DNA of 64,000 bases from the NCBI RefSeq assembly GCF_040939455.1, contig NC_134104.1, positions 7,835,501 through 7,899,500 on the forward strand, in the 5' to 3' direction. Origin of the DNA: Microcebus murinus. Its lineage: Eukaryota > Chordata > Mammalia > Primates > Cheirogaleidae. The position numbers and the translations under genes were made by a program. The notes beneath the pieces are model-generated. The model was not told the origin of the DNA. It searched no databases and worked only from the letters and a program-made list of their open reading frames with translations. Below are positions 33,358 through 45,800 of this stretch, piece by piece (within the stretch, counting starts at the first letter, position 1; every line of letters starts with the position of its first letter).

Positions 33358-33683
33358 TTTTTTTTTTTTTTTTGAGACAGAGTCTCACTCTGTTGGCCTG
33401 GGTTAGAGTACCGAGGCGTCAGCCTAGCTCACAGCAACCTCAAACTCCTGGGCTCAAGCAATCCTTCTGCCTCAGCCTCCTGAGTAGCTGGGACTATAGG
33501 TATGCGCCACCATGCCCGGCTAATTTTTTCTATATATTTTTAGTTGGCCAATTAATTTCTTTCTATTTTTAGTAGAGACAGGATCTCTCTCTTATTCAGG
33601 CTGGTTTTGAGCTCCTGACCTCAAGCCATCCTCCCGGCCTCCCGGAGTGCTAGGATTACAGGCGTGAGCCGCTACGCCTGGCC
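33358..33683 (-). mobile_element. Strepsirrhine Alu
   Basis: T-tail, GAGACAGAGTCTCACTCTGT through to GCGTGAGCCGCTACGCCTGG. Flanks CAAATTAACTTTT and CAGATTAACTTTT form the target duplication. Confidence 0.94.
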
Positions 33684-33774
33684 CAGATTAACTTTTCATC
33701 CTGTTTCTCAACCACGTTGTGCTCACAACTCATAAAAGTTTAAACCAATGTTCTTCAATCTATGGGCAGCAATT

Positions 33775-34377
33775 TATTTGAGGGTCATGGTCAATTTGGT
33801 GCAGCACTTCACCTTTTTTATTTTCAGGACTCCTTTAACCCATAAAGAGTAAGAGCCCCAAAGACTTTTTGTGTATGTGGGTTATATCTAGAAATTAAAA
33901 TAGAGATTTATAAATAATAAACCCATTACTTTTTATTATAAAATTAATTTTACTGATCACATTATTACCACATAAGAAATAGAAAATTTCTGTTACATAA
34001 ACGTTTAACCAAAATCATTGCTGTGATAATAAGCTGATTCCCAAAATACAATAAAATTAACACAAATACATATTGTATGAAAAATAACAATATTTCCAAA
34101 AGAAAAATTTCATGAGACAAGTAGAATTGTTTACATGTTTGCAAATCTCTTTAATGTCTGTGTTAATGGAACCCAGCTGGGCTCTCCCATCTGCTTCTGT
34201 ACTCATCCTGTTACATCGCCACACATCCACAATCTTGAACACTCCACTGCATATTCATGAGAGAATGAGAATGAAAAAGACAAATAATATCTTAGCATTA
34301 CTATGAAAATGATTTTGACCTCAAAGACCCCTTGAGATAGGGTCTCCTGACCCTAGACTTTGAGAACCACTGGTTAG
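33775..34377 (-). mobile_element. hAT-Charlie-type DNA element
   Basis: Right end ACTTTGAGAACCACTGG is the classic hAT terminus. The body matches a common mammalian family (GGACTCCTTTAACCCATAAA, CAAATCTCTTTAATGTCTGT). The left end is degenerate. Confidence 0.65.
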
Positions 34378-34379
34378 TG

Positions 34380-34915
34380 GGCCTCAACTAGCCAGTACGT
34401 GTGTGAGAGTGATGAACTCGAGTAGAATATGTCAGAAGGCATCGCACTTAGGGAGGGCAAATATTTTGATTGAAATCTCTCATGGCCCCTTCAGACCCTC
34501 TCTGTATGCCTCTTATTCCAGCCACTAATGCCCCAAACAGTTCTGTGCAAATTTTGACCAGATCCACACAGGTACCTGCCACTTGCAGTACATCCTGGAA
34601 GGTGGGAGTTAACATACACAGGACCAGCCTGGAGCCCAACATGGGACAGGCATCAGTGGATAAGCACACCTCTGCCCAGCCCCCAAGGAGACAGCTCTGT
34701 GCTCCATTCCATGAGCTCCTCAGAAGATCCTGTGGGATTGAGCTGCAGTTGCCATGGCAGCGGAGAGCTCAGTCACACATGCCTGCGTGGGTTTGTGCTG
34801 TTTTCCTCACTCTGCTACTCGCTTATGCTCCCCACGATCACTTTCCCAGTAAACTGCCTACCCACAAGCCTTTGTCACAGCTCTGCTTTCAGGGGAACTC
34901 CAGCTAAGCTGTTTT
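34380..34915 (+). mobile_element. Possible solo LTR (ERVL/MaLR-like)
   Basis: The end region AGTAAACTGCCTACCCACAA and GCTTTCAGGGGAACTCCAGC resembles the R/U5 part of mammalian LTRs. A 145-codon open frame across it (34470-34907) has no protein similarity I can name. Confidence 0.35.
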
Positions 34916-36799
34916 AATTTTGTAAAATCAGTGCTTCAGTTTAGGGCCATGATACATAATGCAAGTCAAAATTTAAGAAAAAGTTTGAAAAACACTGTTT
35001 TGCAATGAGCCGAAACAATAGCATAAAATACTCTAAATAGAAAGGGTCACTAATACAAAAATGTTCCAAATGTTAACAAAACCCGCTGCAGTGATTAAGC
35101 ACCCAGAGAGAAATAAAAGTCCAAATAGGAAATCACCTAATGAAAAGCCAACAGAATTTGTATCCAAAATTCTACTGTTCCTACTTTGTTGACCTGCTCT
35201 GTTCTAGTAAAAAGGATCAGTCAGATGCCTGGTTTTCTCAAGAAGCTGCTGCCCAGGCCCTCATTAGAAGGAGTGTCATTGCTTCAGCAAATTGATCTAA
35301 CCAAAATTTCTTATGTCTCCCACTTTTTCAAAGAGCCAGTAGGATACATAAGAACATCATATCAACAGCCCCATGTCCACAATACTTAGAAAACCCAACT
35401 AGATCAACTTCTACACTAATTGTCCCAGAACCAAGGACATTGTACAATACAGATCCAGCAGCCAGTAACCACAGTACAGACTTGCTAGAAGGTGGAGGAA
35501 GGCGGGCAGAAAAAGGGAGAGGAATGAGAAATTCTTGATTTTTCTCACTGGGATACGAGCAGGCAGGCAGTTGTCATGTTGTAGGTCACTCAATTTAATG
35601 ATTGGGTTAACTGTGGTGCTGTTTACTATTTTGAGGTAGAAGGAAAATTATTCTACCTTTTCTAATCAGGACATTTTTAAGTCATGCATGGTAACAACCC
35701 TAAAATTTCAACGGCTTAACCTAATGAGTTTATTTTTCAAAGAACAGCACTTTAAGATAGCCACCAAAGCTAAATGGGGCCATGTGGACAAGGACAGTGG
35801 ATGTCTCAGTGATTACCTGTATGGACCCATGACCAGGACCAGAGGTTCTTTCCCCCTCTGTGCTACAGTGCCATGTAAGTCCCAGAGGCCAGAGATGCCA
35901 TGGAAACCTCAGTTAGGGACCAGAGGAGTCACTAATAATGGCGTAATAGAAAATAACAGTTATAATTCTTGAATAAGTGCATCTGTGGACCAAGAATTTC
36001 ACATGATTCAGGGGAGATAATTGCCCCATAATTCAATACCAGCCTTAGGCTAATTCTTCAAATTCAGCATGCACAAGCTCCTCTTGTATAGGTTATGGTC
36101 ACAGGGGACCACAGAAGATGCCAACCAGAGCCTCACAGTGACTCAGATGTCACACTCCAATTGCACCATAGTTGGCTGAGTGGCCCATTGGTGTCGTAAA
36201 GCCTGTTACATGGGCCTGGCATATTAAAAGCAGCTATGAGTCAGCCTGTATCAGCTGCTGCTGCTGCCCCAAGAGAACCATCTCTTCCTGTGACGCTTTG
36301 GTTTCTAATGCCACCTCTTATGAGTGTTGTCACTTAATGTACCGTGGGTTGGCATGTCATGGGGGAAGTTCAATCACTCTCTCTTCACCACCATTCTGTG
36401 AAGGACTTAAGCACCTGGTGAGAATTAAAATACAGTATCTACCTTATTACAAATGGAGCCAGATTTCCAAACGCTGCATAAACATGAAGCCAAAATCAGG
36501 CTTTCTTCCCTAAATCTAGACCTGGGGATGCATGAAGAGGGCTGTGCCCACAGACCTAGAGCCGAGACGTGGCCTGACCAGCTGCATGCACCAGGATCTC
36601 TGAGGGCCAGACAGGTAGCACACGACTCCTGTGCAGTCACCCTTGGCCCATTTTTACCCATCGGGTGAGTTACACTTCCTTCCAGGGGTATGAAGAGTAT
36701 GGGGAGAGAGAAGGCAGCAGTGGCCTCCGACTACTTGCACAAGAAGGCAGAAGTGCTTAAATCACTGAAGCAGAAACATGAGAGAAAGACAAGTCCCCT
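34916..36799. other. Intergenic, unassigned
   Basis: Old degenerate sequence with scattered short open frames. Nothing reaches a supportable call. Confidence 0.35.
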
Positions 36800-37080
36800 A
36801 CACTGGCCATTTAGATTGTCTCCTGCTTTCCTCTGTTTTAAACAATCAGTGCAAAAAACATCTTTGCAGAGAAGCTTTGTGAAATCATGTCCTTTGTCTA
36901 AGCACTTTACGTTGGAATTATCACAGGGTCAAAGGGCTTGAATATTTTTAAGACACATAACATGTGACACTACACTGATCTCCATAAGGGTGCTATCAGT
37001 TTACTCCCTGTAACTTGCCAACGATGGGGATTACCCTGGTACCCTTAGGAATTGTTCCTCAAATTCAAATGGAGTATGTT
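36800..37080 (-). mobile_element. L1M fragment (minus)
   Basis: GTTGGAATTATCACAGGGTC, CACTACACTGATCTCCATAA and ACTTGCCAACGATGGGG follow the antisense L1 3' region. Confidence 0.6.
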
Positions 37081-37759
37081 AAATGTCACAGTGTTCCATT
37101 TTTCCAAATCTGACTGAATATATTTTGATTTCCCATTGTCTATTGTTGACAAAAATTTCAGAATCATTCATTACAAGGCTTCCTCACCCTCCTTCGGGTT
37201 ATGTTTATTCTATCCCAGAAAATGGGAGAGCATACTCGTGTTTATTGTCACTGCCTTTGTGCCTTTTCCAGGCACATATGGCCCAAGATTCCACCTCCTC
37301 CCACCTCTCCCTCCCAAGCTGCTGTGAGCTCACCAGGCTCAGAGCTCTGTGTCCACAAGCACCCAGCCAACTACCCTATTCAAGGCCCCCAGCCTGGGTG
37401 CTCCCTCCGACCCTGAGTCCCAGTCTCAGGACCCCCAGGCATCATTGCTGCGCTTGGGCACCCACCACCCCCACGGTGGCAGAGATTCTGGCATCTCCGT
37501 GTTTCTTTTCCCCCTGTCTTCCTCTGAAATAGTTCCCCGTTTTTAACTAGGCAGCGAGTGGCCCAGAATAGAGCAGCAAGAGTGAGCAAGACGCCAGCCA
37601 GGGGTTCAGTAATCACCACTTGTCCCACTTTTGCTAATAAAGTGAGTAAAGGAATGGTGTGTAGTTTTAATTTGCAAATTTGAATACTAATAAAATTCCA
37701 TATTTTTATTCAAATAGTGAATAAATATGCATTAAATAGCCAAACTCCAGGGAGCAAAG
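37081..37759. other. Intergenic CT-rich tract, unassigned
   Basis: 37160-37560 is C/T-rich and carries open frames of up to 149 codons in several frames at once, as expected from composition alone. No conserved motif is seen. Confidence 0.4.
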
Positions 37760-37965
37760 TAAAAAAGCATGAGCTTTCAGTATCCATTAAACCTGAGTTC
37801 AAATCCCAGCTCTACTACGTTACATCCTGCCAATGTGACCTCTAGCAGGTTCTGTTACCTCTCAGAGCCTCAGTCCTTTCCTCTGTAAAACAACACTCAT
37901 TTCACAGACTAGTGGGAAACACAAAGTGTATGAGATTTTTAAAACCATGCTTGGCCTTCAGTCGG
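37760..37965 (+). repeat. MIR
   Basis: AACCTGAGTTCAAATCCCAG, CTCTCAGAGCCTCAGTCCTT and CTCTGTAAAACAACACTC follow MIR in order. Confidence 0.85.
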
Positions 37966-38059
37966 CCCTGGAGTCCTAGAAATCCTTATTGCAACCTGGG
38001 CTGTTCATGGCAGTCACGCCCTGGACCCTGTGCTCACCTCCTGCCAACCGTTGTCCATC

Positions 38060-38460
38060 ATTGCATTCATTTCCGGGGGCTGCAGTAATGAACTACCTCA
38101 AACCCAGTGGCTTAAAACAACAGAAATGTATTCTCTCACAGTTCTGCAGGCAGAAGTCTGAGACCAGTTTCACCGACATCAGGGTGTTGGAGGGCTGAAC
38201 TCCCTCCGGAGGCTGAGGGGAGAATCTCTTCCTTGCCCTGTCCAGCCTCTGGGGCTGTATTGCTTGGCCTGTTACCTGTCCCTGCAATGCCTGTCTCACT
38301 GGTCCCACCACTCTCTCCTCTTCAGTATCAACTCTCCCTAGGCCTCTCTGCTAAAAGGACACTTATAACTGGATAATCCAGAATAATCTCATGTCAAGAT
38401 CCTTAATGCAATTATATCTTCAGATACCTTTTCTTCATATAAGAGAATATTTACAGGTCC
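38060..38460 (+). repeat. Ancient mammalian interspersed repeat (family not named)
   Basis: GTGGCTTAAAACAACAGAAA, CACAGTTCTGCAGGCAGAAG and TCTGCTAAAAGGACACTTAT are wording of a widespread LTR-type mammalian repeat. Confidence 0.55.
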
Positions 38461-38960
38461 CATAAAAGTTTAGAAAGTCAAAAAATTACAGTAAGCTAAG
38501 GTTATTCTATTGTTGAAGAAAGGAAAATTGTGTTTCGAAACAGCGTAGCTTAAGTGTGTAGTGTTTATACAGTCTACAGTGGTGTACAGTAATGTCCTAG
38601 GCCTTCACATTCACTCACCACTAGCTCACTGACTCCCCCAGAGCAACTGCCAGTCCTGCAAGCTCCATGCATGGTAAATGCCCTATACAAGTGTACCATT
38701 TTTTAGCTTTTTTATACTGTATTTTTACTGTACCTTTTCTATGTTTAAATACACAAATACTTATCATTGGTTTACTACTGCCTACAGTATTCAGTGCAGT
38801 AACGTGCTGTACAGGTCTATAGCCCAGGAGCCACACAGCCTAGGTGTACAGCGGGCATCCAGGGTGTGTCAGTGTACTCTATGATGTTCGTACAATGAAA
38901 CTGCCTAGTGATTGCTCAGAATGCATTCGCTTCGTTATGTGACACGTGGCTGTACCTTAC
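38461..38960 (-). repeat. Ancient mammalian interspersed repeat (second family)
   Basis: TAATGTCCTAGGCCTTCACA, TGCAAGCTCCATGCATGGTA and TACTGTATTTTTACTGTACC match, in antisense, a common mammalian repeat I recognise but cannot name with certainty. Confidence 0.5.
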
Positions 38961-39239
38961 CACTTCTCTCGCTGTTATCCTGTGATACTTACAAATGCAC
39001 TTGGTGTTCTTTAGTTATGTGCATAGGTCTCTGTAATTGTTCTCAGCAATATAACTCTAACTAGCCTCTTGTCTACACACCTCCAAGAGAGGAGACTAGT
39101 AAGGGCTCCTTATACCGGGTTGGGGGCTGGAACCTGCCACACTGACCTCCTTTCCGGCCATCAGAAAGCCCCTCTCCCTCCCACTTCAGGGCCTGTGCCT
39201 GCTATTTCTTCTGCCTTGAGCACCCTTCCTCCCCTACCC

Positions 39240-39450
39240 TTTCCCCTCTCCCTTTAGACTGAGATTCCTTCAGAGTTGAACAGGTCACCTAGGCACATCC
39301 TTCCCTTCTCTGCTGCAGCTCTCACATTTACCCCTTTGTGCAAGCTGCACCAGGCCAGGGACATTGTTTTGTCACCTTATCCCCAAGGCCTGGCTCAGTA
39401 TCTGGAACACAAGAGGGCACCCAATAAATTCCTATGGAATGAATGAGTAA
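39240..39450 (+). mobile_element. L2 3' end
   Basis: AGGCCAGGGACATTGTTTTG, CTCAGTATCTGGAACACAAG and CAATAAATTCCTATGGAATG. Confidence 0.7.
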
Positions 39451-39553
39451 CCCAAGTGGAGAGGTTGGGCATGGAGGGAAGTAAAGGACATCTAAAGCCT
39501 GTCCACCCAGAATCCTGTGCTGCTGTGCCCTGGCTCTAAAAGGTGGATGGATG

Positions 39554-39890
39554 GGCTGGGCGTGGTGATTCATGCCTGTAATCCTAGCACTCTGGGAGGC
39601 TGAGGCGGGAGGATTGCTCAAGGTCAGGAGTTCGAAACCAGCCTGAGCAAGAGAGAGACCCCGTCTCTACTATAAATAGAAAGAAATTAATTGGCCAACT
39701 AATATATATAGAAAAAAATAGCCAGACATGGTGGCGCATGCCTGTAGTCCCAGCTACCCGGGAGGCTGAGGCAGCAAGATCGCTTGAGCCCAGGAGATTG
39801 AGGTTGCTGTGAGCTAGGCTGATACCACGACACTTACTCTAGCCTGGGCAACAAAGTGAGACTCTGTCTCAAAAATAAATAAATAAAACA
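39554..39890 (+). mobile_element. Strepsirrhine Alu
   Basis: GGCTGGGCGTGGTGATTCAT..., with tail AAATAAATAAAT. The duplication AAAGGTGGATGGATG occurs on both sides. Confidence 0.95.
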
Positions 39891-40370
39891 AAAGGTGGAT
39901 GGATGAACAGACAGACAGAGGCTGTTGGGCTACCTTATCTCTGAAGCTTGAAATGTAAACTGCTTTTCCACTTCTCTTCACAATAGCTTTTTGAGAAGAA
40001 TCTGAGAAAGGAGAAACCACTTTGTACGTGCAAAGTCAGCAGGGGAAGTGAAATGAGTTTTGTACCATACCTACAAAGTCAGCCTGACAAATGAGGCTGC
40101 GAGCTCCTGGGAAAGGCAAGAAAGCCACTGGGTTACCAGAAAGTCCCTTCCATCATGGAAAAAAAAGAAAAATCCCCCCAAATTTTCACAGTTCAGAGTT
40201 TAAGTCCCCACTAGCTGGGTGACAGAGACCTTCACACAGCTCCATGTGTCTGGGGAAATGCCCTTCCTTCTCTCTCCCTGCCCGAACCTGCTGCCCCATG
40301 ACACTGGCTTGGCAGGACTAACTCATGGGGACCCTTTCCAACTTCGCCCCTCTCCTCAGGGGACAGAGCA
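39891..40370. other. Intergenic, unassigned
   Basis: No repeat or gene recognised. Confidence 0.4.
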
Positions 40371-40374
40371 TGCG

Positions 40375-40560
40375 TGGTTAGGAGTTTGAGCTTTGGATCA
40401 CAGCAGCTCTGGACACTGGTTCTCAAGTCCTCGCTTCACCTCCTACTGGGTGCATGAGGCCATGGGAGAGTTCACCCCTGAAACCTTTGTTTCCTCACCT
40501 GTTAGATGGAGATACCCACCTCGATTATCCTGAGGGTTGAATCAGGCAGAGTGAGCGAAA
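40375..40560 (+). repeat. MIR
   Basis: GGAGTTTGAGCTTTGGATCA, TTTGTTTCCTCACCTGTTAG and ATCCTGAGGGTTGAATCAGG follow MIR. An L2 3' scrap (TGCCCAGTGCCTAGCATATC) lies at about 40690-40765. Confidence 0.75.
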
Positions 40561-40769
40561 CCTCTGGAAGTCACAAAGCCTGATCCCGGGTCTCACTGCT
40601 TCTCCCTGCTCATTCCCTGGCCCCAGCCAGCACCCAGGTGGGCTTCCGTTTCACTCCAAATGTACCCTACAGTACACACCCTGGTCCAAAGGCAGATGGC
40701 CGTTTTATTTGTCTTTGCAGGGACTTGTTTGATTCATCTTGGTTGCCCAGTGCCTAGCATATCAGGAAT

Positions 40770-42340
40770 CATCAGAAGTAGTTACCATTAAATTGTTTCG
40801 ACCGTCCAATAAGAGAGGTATGACTTTTTTTCACATGTTGAGAAGGCAAGTAGTGTAAGGACCTCGATATTTAGAATTATCAATATGGAGAGCCTGTAAC
40901 AAGCAACCTTAAATTCCTAGAAAGCCATCATTATTTGCTTTCTACTTTTGAATTTTCATAAGCCTTTTAAGACTTTGTTTCCTGAAGTGATTGAAGTTTA
41001 CGAAACTAGTCCAATAGGTATTTCAGCTCAAATTCCTCACTGTCATCATCTAACGTGAAGATTAAATTTGGTGTGCATGAAAGATCGATGAACTGCTGCG
41101 GGACAAAGAGGCAGTTAGGAGTAATGGCCTCTGGCCAGGGAGGCACACACATTAAAGGACTGTCAACCAGGACAGAGATTCTATCAATGATGAATCTGGC
41201 GTTTCACTTGACTACTGATCTAGTACAATTATGGGAAAACTAACTGAGATGACCCGAGTGAACACACCGACTGGGCTGTTTTGTCTCTTAAGTGAAATTT
41301 CCAGGCACCCAACTTCAGGCTTTGCTTTTCCATCACCACTGAGTGGCAGCATGGCAGAGAGAGATGACCTTTACTTAACCTTGAGAATAACTCTACCCCT
41401 TCCTGGCCAAAAGAGGGAATGCATGTCAATGCCTACTGACAATCCATTTGCAGGAGTTATTGTATGTTTGGTCTATGTGGATGATATCTTTGCCTTTTTG
41501 AACTCTATTTTACAAAATAGTTATCTTCTATAGGCCATCTTGGACATCAGAGAGGACCACACACCAGGAGCAGATGCATGGCACATTTAAAAGGTAACTT
41601 TTATCTGTTTTGTTTTGGTTTGGGTTTTTTTTTTCCCTAACTCAAACATTCATCTGAATGAATATAGAGAAATAACCAAGTTTCATCTGCCACCTCTTGC
41701 TGGACGACAATCTACTTTCATTCCTTTAGGTATTTAGAAAATGTTTATTGCTGTCAGCAACCCAATAGATAAGTGATTCCAAAACAAATCCTAAATCAAG
41801 CACTGCTTTCTAGGCTTAACTCCTTCCCTCCCAAACAGACCTGTGTAATGATTTGTTCAAAGATCTGAAGTAAACGACATCGGATCAGATATCCAACCCT
41901 TCAAAGAAAATGGTTTCAGTGAAGTTAAATCCCCAAACTTGCCCTCGTTCTCACCTCTTCTACCCATTCCTTATCAGGAGCTTCTTGTCACCAATAAGAT
42001 TAGTGGTACTTATGCATTGGGCTAAATCGGATTTTTCATGTTGAGTTAATCATGACAATGTCATGTGTCAAATAACTTATGTAATTGAAAAGCACTGATG
42101 AAGCCCACCAACCACACAGTCTATGGAACAAGAGACTATATCAGAAATACCCTTGATTAAAAGTCTGTAAGGTTTGGCTAAGGTTGTTTCATGATTACAG
42201 TATAACATTTTAAATATATGTAAGTGGTGAATATGGAATGGTATCTGATGACTGACTTCTAATATATTTTTATTTTATTTTTTAAATAAGCATCACTATT
42301 TTAAAAGTAGTACATATTCACTGTAGAGAATTTTAAAACT
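40770..42340. other. Intergenic, unassigned
   Basis: No repeat called. An open frame at 41231-41533 includes YVDDIF by chance (see rejected list). Confidence 0.35.
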
Positions 42341-42344
42341 ATAG

Positions 42345-42540
42345 AGCAGGGAGTCAGCAACCTAAGGTGAGTTGTATAATTATTTCATTATATGTACAAT
42401 GTAATAATAATAGAAATAAAGTGCACAATAAATGTAATGCACTCAAATCATCCTGAAACCATCTCCCCTCTCCCCAGTTTGTGGAAAAAGTGTCTTCCAT
42501 GAAAATGGTCCCTGGTGCCAAAAAAGCTGGGGATCACTGC
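42345..42540 (-). mobile_element. hAT-type MITE relic (minus)
   Basis: Ends GGGAGTCAGCAACC and GGTGCCAAAAAAGCTGGGGA. The body (TTATTTCATTATATGTACAA, GCACTCAAATCATCCTGAAA) is the same family as 51914-52072, in opposite orientation. Confidence 0.65.
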
Positions 42541-42589
42541 TATAAAGAATACTTTAAAAATTAAAATCACCTATAGTCCATCACCCAAA

Positions 42590-43010
42590 GAAAATTACTC
42601 CTGAATAGTCTTGATAAATCCTTGTGTTTGTGTATTTAACAAATAGGAGGAATCAGACTGTAAATATAATTTTGTGTGCCTCATTTTTAAGATAACATTG
42701 TATTGTGAGCATTTAACTGTATAATATTGCATCAGATGGATGCACCATAATTTATTTCACAAAGTCCCAATTACTGGACTTTTAGGATGGTTCTAAGTTT
42801 GCATTTTTATAAATGTCATAATGACAGATATTCTTGAACAAAAATCTTAATCCTTATCTCTGATTATATATCCTCAAGATTTTAAAAGGGTAAGGGACAT
42901 ACAATTTCTAAAATCTCTTTATCGCCAAATTGCCAGGAAGGGAGCCTCAATTTTACACTCCCACCAGCAAAATGTGTCTGGTCACTTGTCAACATCAAGC
43001 ATTGTAACCT
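42590..43010 (-). mobile_element. L1M fragment (minus)
   Basis: GGATGGTTCTAAGTTTGCAT, GCCAAATTGCCAGGAAGGGA and TTTACACTCCCACCAGCAAA follow the antisense L1 3' region. Confidence 0.7.
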
Positions 43011-43335
43011 ATTTAATTATTTAATATGCCTTTTATGCTTTAATTATTCAAGGTAGTAATAATGGGTCTTCCATGATTATTTTCAGAATAATAAAATAAG
43101 TTCAGAGAAATTACAAAATATGGTTTGGATAGCTGACCGGCCATGATTTCCTAGGAATTTACTTAGACTTGTTTAATAAGCAAATCAGTATTAAGAGCTT
43201 CCTGGAAGGCACAGGAGGCAGAAATCACTTATTTGTATGACAGGACTTAAACTTTCAAACTCAATTAGGAAATTTTCTTCACATCTTTTGCAAGAATAAA
43301 AATGTTTATGCATCTGGCTCCATTTAAAACCTCTG

Positions 43336-43642
43336 GGCCAGGTATAATCCTAGCACTGTAGGCTCACAGCTATAATTCTAGCACTTTGGGAGATTGAAGC
43401 AGGAGGATCACCTGAGGCCAGGAATTTGAGACCAGTCCGGGCAACATAGTGAGACCCTATCTCTACAAAAAATAGAAAAAGTTAGCCCAACATTGTGGTA
43501 CGTGCCTGTAGTCCCAGCTACCAGAGAGGCTGAGTTGGGAGGATTGCTCAAGCCCAGGAGTTTGAGGTTGCTATGAGCTATGACGACGCCACGACACTCA
43601 AGCCCGGGCAACAGATTGAGACTCTGTCTCAAAAAAATTAAT
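43336..43642 (+). mobile_element. Old Alu
   Basis: Diverged head GGCCAGGTATAATCC with a local re-duplication of the first-arm text, then normal arms. No strepsirrhine linker. Confidence 0.8.
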
Positions 43643-43702
43643 TAAAGAGAGAAAGAAAGAAAGAAGAGAGAAAGAAAGAGAGAAAGAAAGAGAGAAAGAA
43701 GC
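43643..43702. repeat. GAAA/GAGA microsatellite
   Basis: GAAAGAAAGAAAGAAGAGAG and similar, grown from the tail of the preceding Alu. Confidence 0.9.
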
Positions 43703-44100
43703 TAAGGAATGATATCTGGGGACACTTTGAGAGTATCACCAGAAGCTAAAGAAGAGTTTCATGAAGGAGTGAGTAATCAACAGTGTCAAATGTCACAGAT
43801 GTGACAAGTAATATTTTGGATCTTTTAGATCCCAAATGTATTGTGTTGGTAGGAGGTCTTTATTGGCTTTCACAAAGACAGACAGCTGTTGTTCTTAGGG
43901 TAGGGTAGTGACTGGCATTATTGAACTCATAAATGGGTTTCTGGGATCCTGGTGATGTTCCATTTCTTGATTGTATACTGGTTACTTGGGTGTGATTAGT
44001 TTTTGAAAATTCATTGAACTGTACACTTGCCATTTTTGTACTTTTCTGTATATATGTTATACTTCAATAAAAAAGGGTTTTTAAAGTAAAAAAAAAAAAA
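43703..44100 (+). mobile_element. L1M 3' end
   Basis: ATGTTCCATTTCTTGATTGT, TTCATTGAACTGTACACTTG and ATGTTATACTTCAATAAAAA, ending in an A-run. Confidence 0.75.
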
Positions 44101-45029
44101 TTAATTAATTAATTTAACCTGCCTAAACCATCTTTTGTAAACAATTTGCAGCAACTTTCTGTAATATATAAAGACCTTCACAACAACAAAAGTGACCTAG
44201 CAAACTCTTCTCTGACAAGGTAGCAGAATGCAAAGAGAAGAAATATAGTGATTTACTTACAGACATAGTGAAGTTGTTAAAGACTTATATACGTACCATT
44301 CTGTTAATAGTTCTCAATTACAGCTTACTTCATTTTTAAAAGGAGAACACAGAAACCACAATTCTAAAATTATGGAAAAATTGTGTACTTTTCCTTTTGG
44401 AGATTTACAAGATACTTTAGCAATTTGTGGAGCCTCAGCTTCATTATCAAGGGCACCCATCACTGCTTAGTTGTTGCAGCACACAAACATCAATTATTAA
44501 TACTAGAAGACCAGATAATCCAACTTTTCTATGACCCAGGCCCTAGTCTTACTTCTCAGAAAAATTATGAATTTGAATTCCCTTTTCCATGCTTTGCCTT
44601 TTTTGGTCTGGTTGCACAATGTAGTATCTATCTTTGAGGAAATCCTTCTATAAATTAAATTCCATCTTGGCAATATCTTATTTCAGTCAGTAAGTGTCCA
44701 AGGCACAAAAAGTTTCTTTAAAAGAATTTGCAAGCTAGACCTTTATAAGAAAGTTGCTCTGAAAACCCTGTCTCAGGCTTGGACTTCAGTTGAGATACTA
44801 TTATCATAGTGTTCTTCTGGATCTGACAATTGACCTCTCCAATGGTGTCGGGAGGGAGCTGCCATTTGTTTTGCAACCAGAAAGGGGCATGAAGGAAGGG
44901 CAGTGCCACATGTGTCTACCTTGTGTTCACCCCAAATCTGGGTGTCTTTAATTGCTACCCTCCTCAGACCAGGTTTTCCCCCATCACGTTTTTCATGGTG
45001 CGAATTGCAATTTGTAGTTTAGAGTAGTG
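44101..45029. other. Intergenic, unassigned
   Basis: No repeat or gene recognised. Confidence 0.4.
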
Positions 45030-45672
45030 CTTCTCAAAGTTTCTGCAGGTGTAGTTTGAATTTTTCTAAATGCCCAATCCATTGAAGTTCTATATTTTTG
45101 TAAAATAGTATAAAAACTAATTACTAGCCGGGCGCGGTGGCTCACGCCTGTAATCCTAGCACTTTGGGAGGCCGAGGCGGGCGGATTGCTCAAGGTCAGG
45201 AGTTCGAAACCAGCCTGAGCGAGACCCCGTCTCTACCAAAAATAGAAAGAAATTAATTGACCAACTAAAAATATATATACAAAAAATTAGCCGGGCATGG
45301 TGGTGCATGCCTGTAGTCCCAGCTACTCGGGAGGCTGAGGCAGTAGGATCGCTGAGCCCAGGAGATTGAGGTTGCTGTGAGCCAGGCTGACGCCACGGCA
45401 CTCACTCTAGCCTGGGCAACAAAGTGAGACTCTGTCTCAAAAAAAAAAAAAACAAAAAAAACAAAAAAAAAAACTAATTACTAGCAAAATGAAATAAAAA
45501 AAGATAAACCTTGATTTTTTTTTTTACTCGACTCAACAAACAGAAAATGTTTCTGTCAAATCATGATAGAAATTTCTAAACATTTCTCTTCACATCTCGC
45601 TATCTCACCCCAGCCTGCTAACACACAAGCCATGCCTGGCCCTCGTGCACACCCACGTTGAGAATCACTGGC
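45030..45672. mobile_element. hAT-type relic split by an Alu
   Basis: Left end AGTGCTTCTCAAAGTTT and right end ACGTTGAGAATCACTGG are mutually inverted hAT-like termini. The Alu at 45127-45472 lies between. Confidence 0.55.
45127..45472 (+). mobile_element. Strepsirrhine Alu
   Basis: AGCCGGGCGCGGTGGCTCAC..., with duplications AAACTAATTACTA on both sides. Confidence 0.95.
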
Positions 45673-45674
45673 TG

Positions 45675-45800
45675 GTTTATTTGTGTCCCCCTGCACTGTA
45701 AGCTCCATGGCACAGAACCTCATCTGTCCTATTATGTTATGTCCCTAAGGGCTAGCATGGTACCTGGCACATTGCAGGTGTTCAGGACATTCCAGTGAAT
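45675..45800 (+). mobile_element. L2 3' end
   Basis: CTGCACTGTAAGCTCCATGG, GCTAGCATGGTACCTGGCAC and GTGTTCAGGACATTCCAGTG. Confidence 0.7.

Noticed and set aside
41231..41533. A 100-codon frame containing VCLVYVDDIFAF, like the YxDD site of retroviral polymerases
   Set aside because: None of the motifs expected on either side (for example a PQG block) is present, the rest of the frame is unlike any polymerase, and no LTR or gag/pol remains lie around it. Probably chance.
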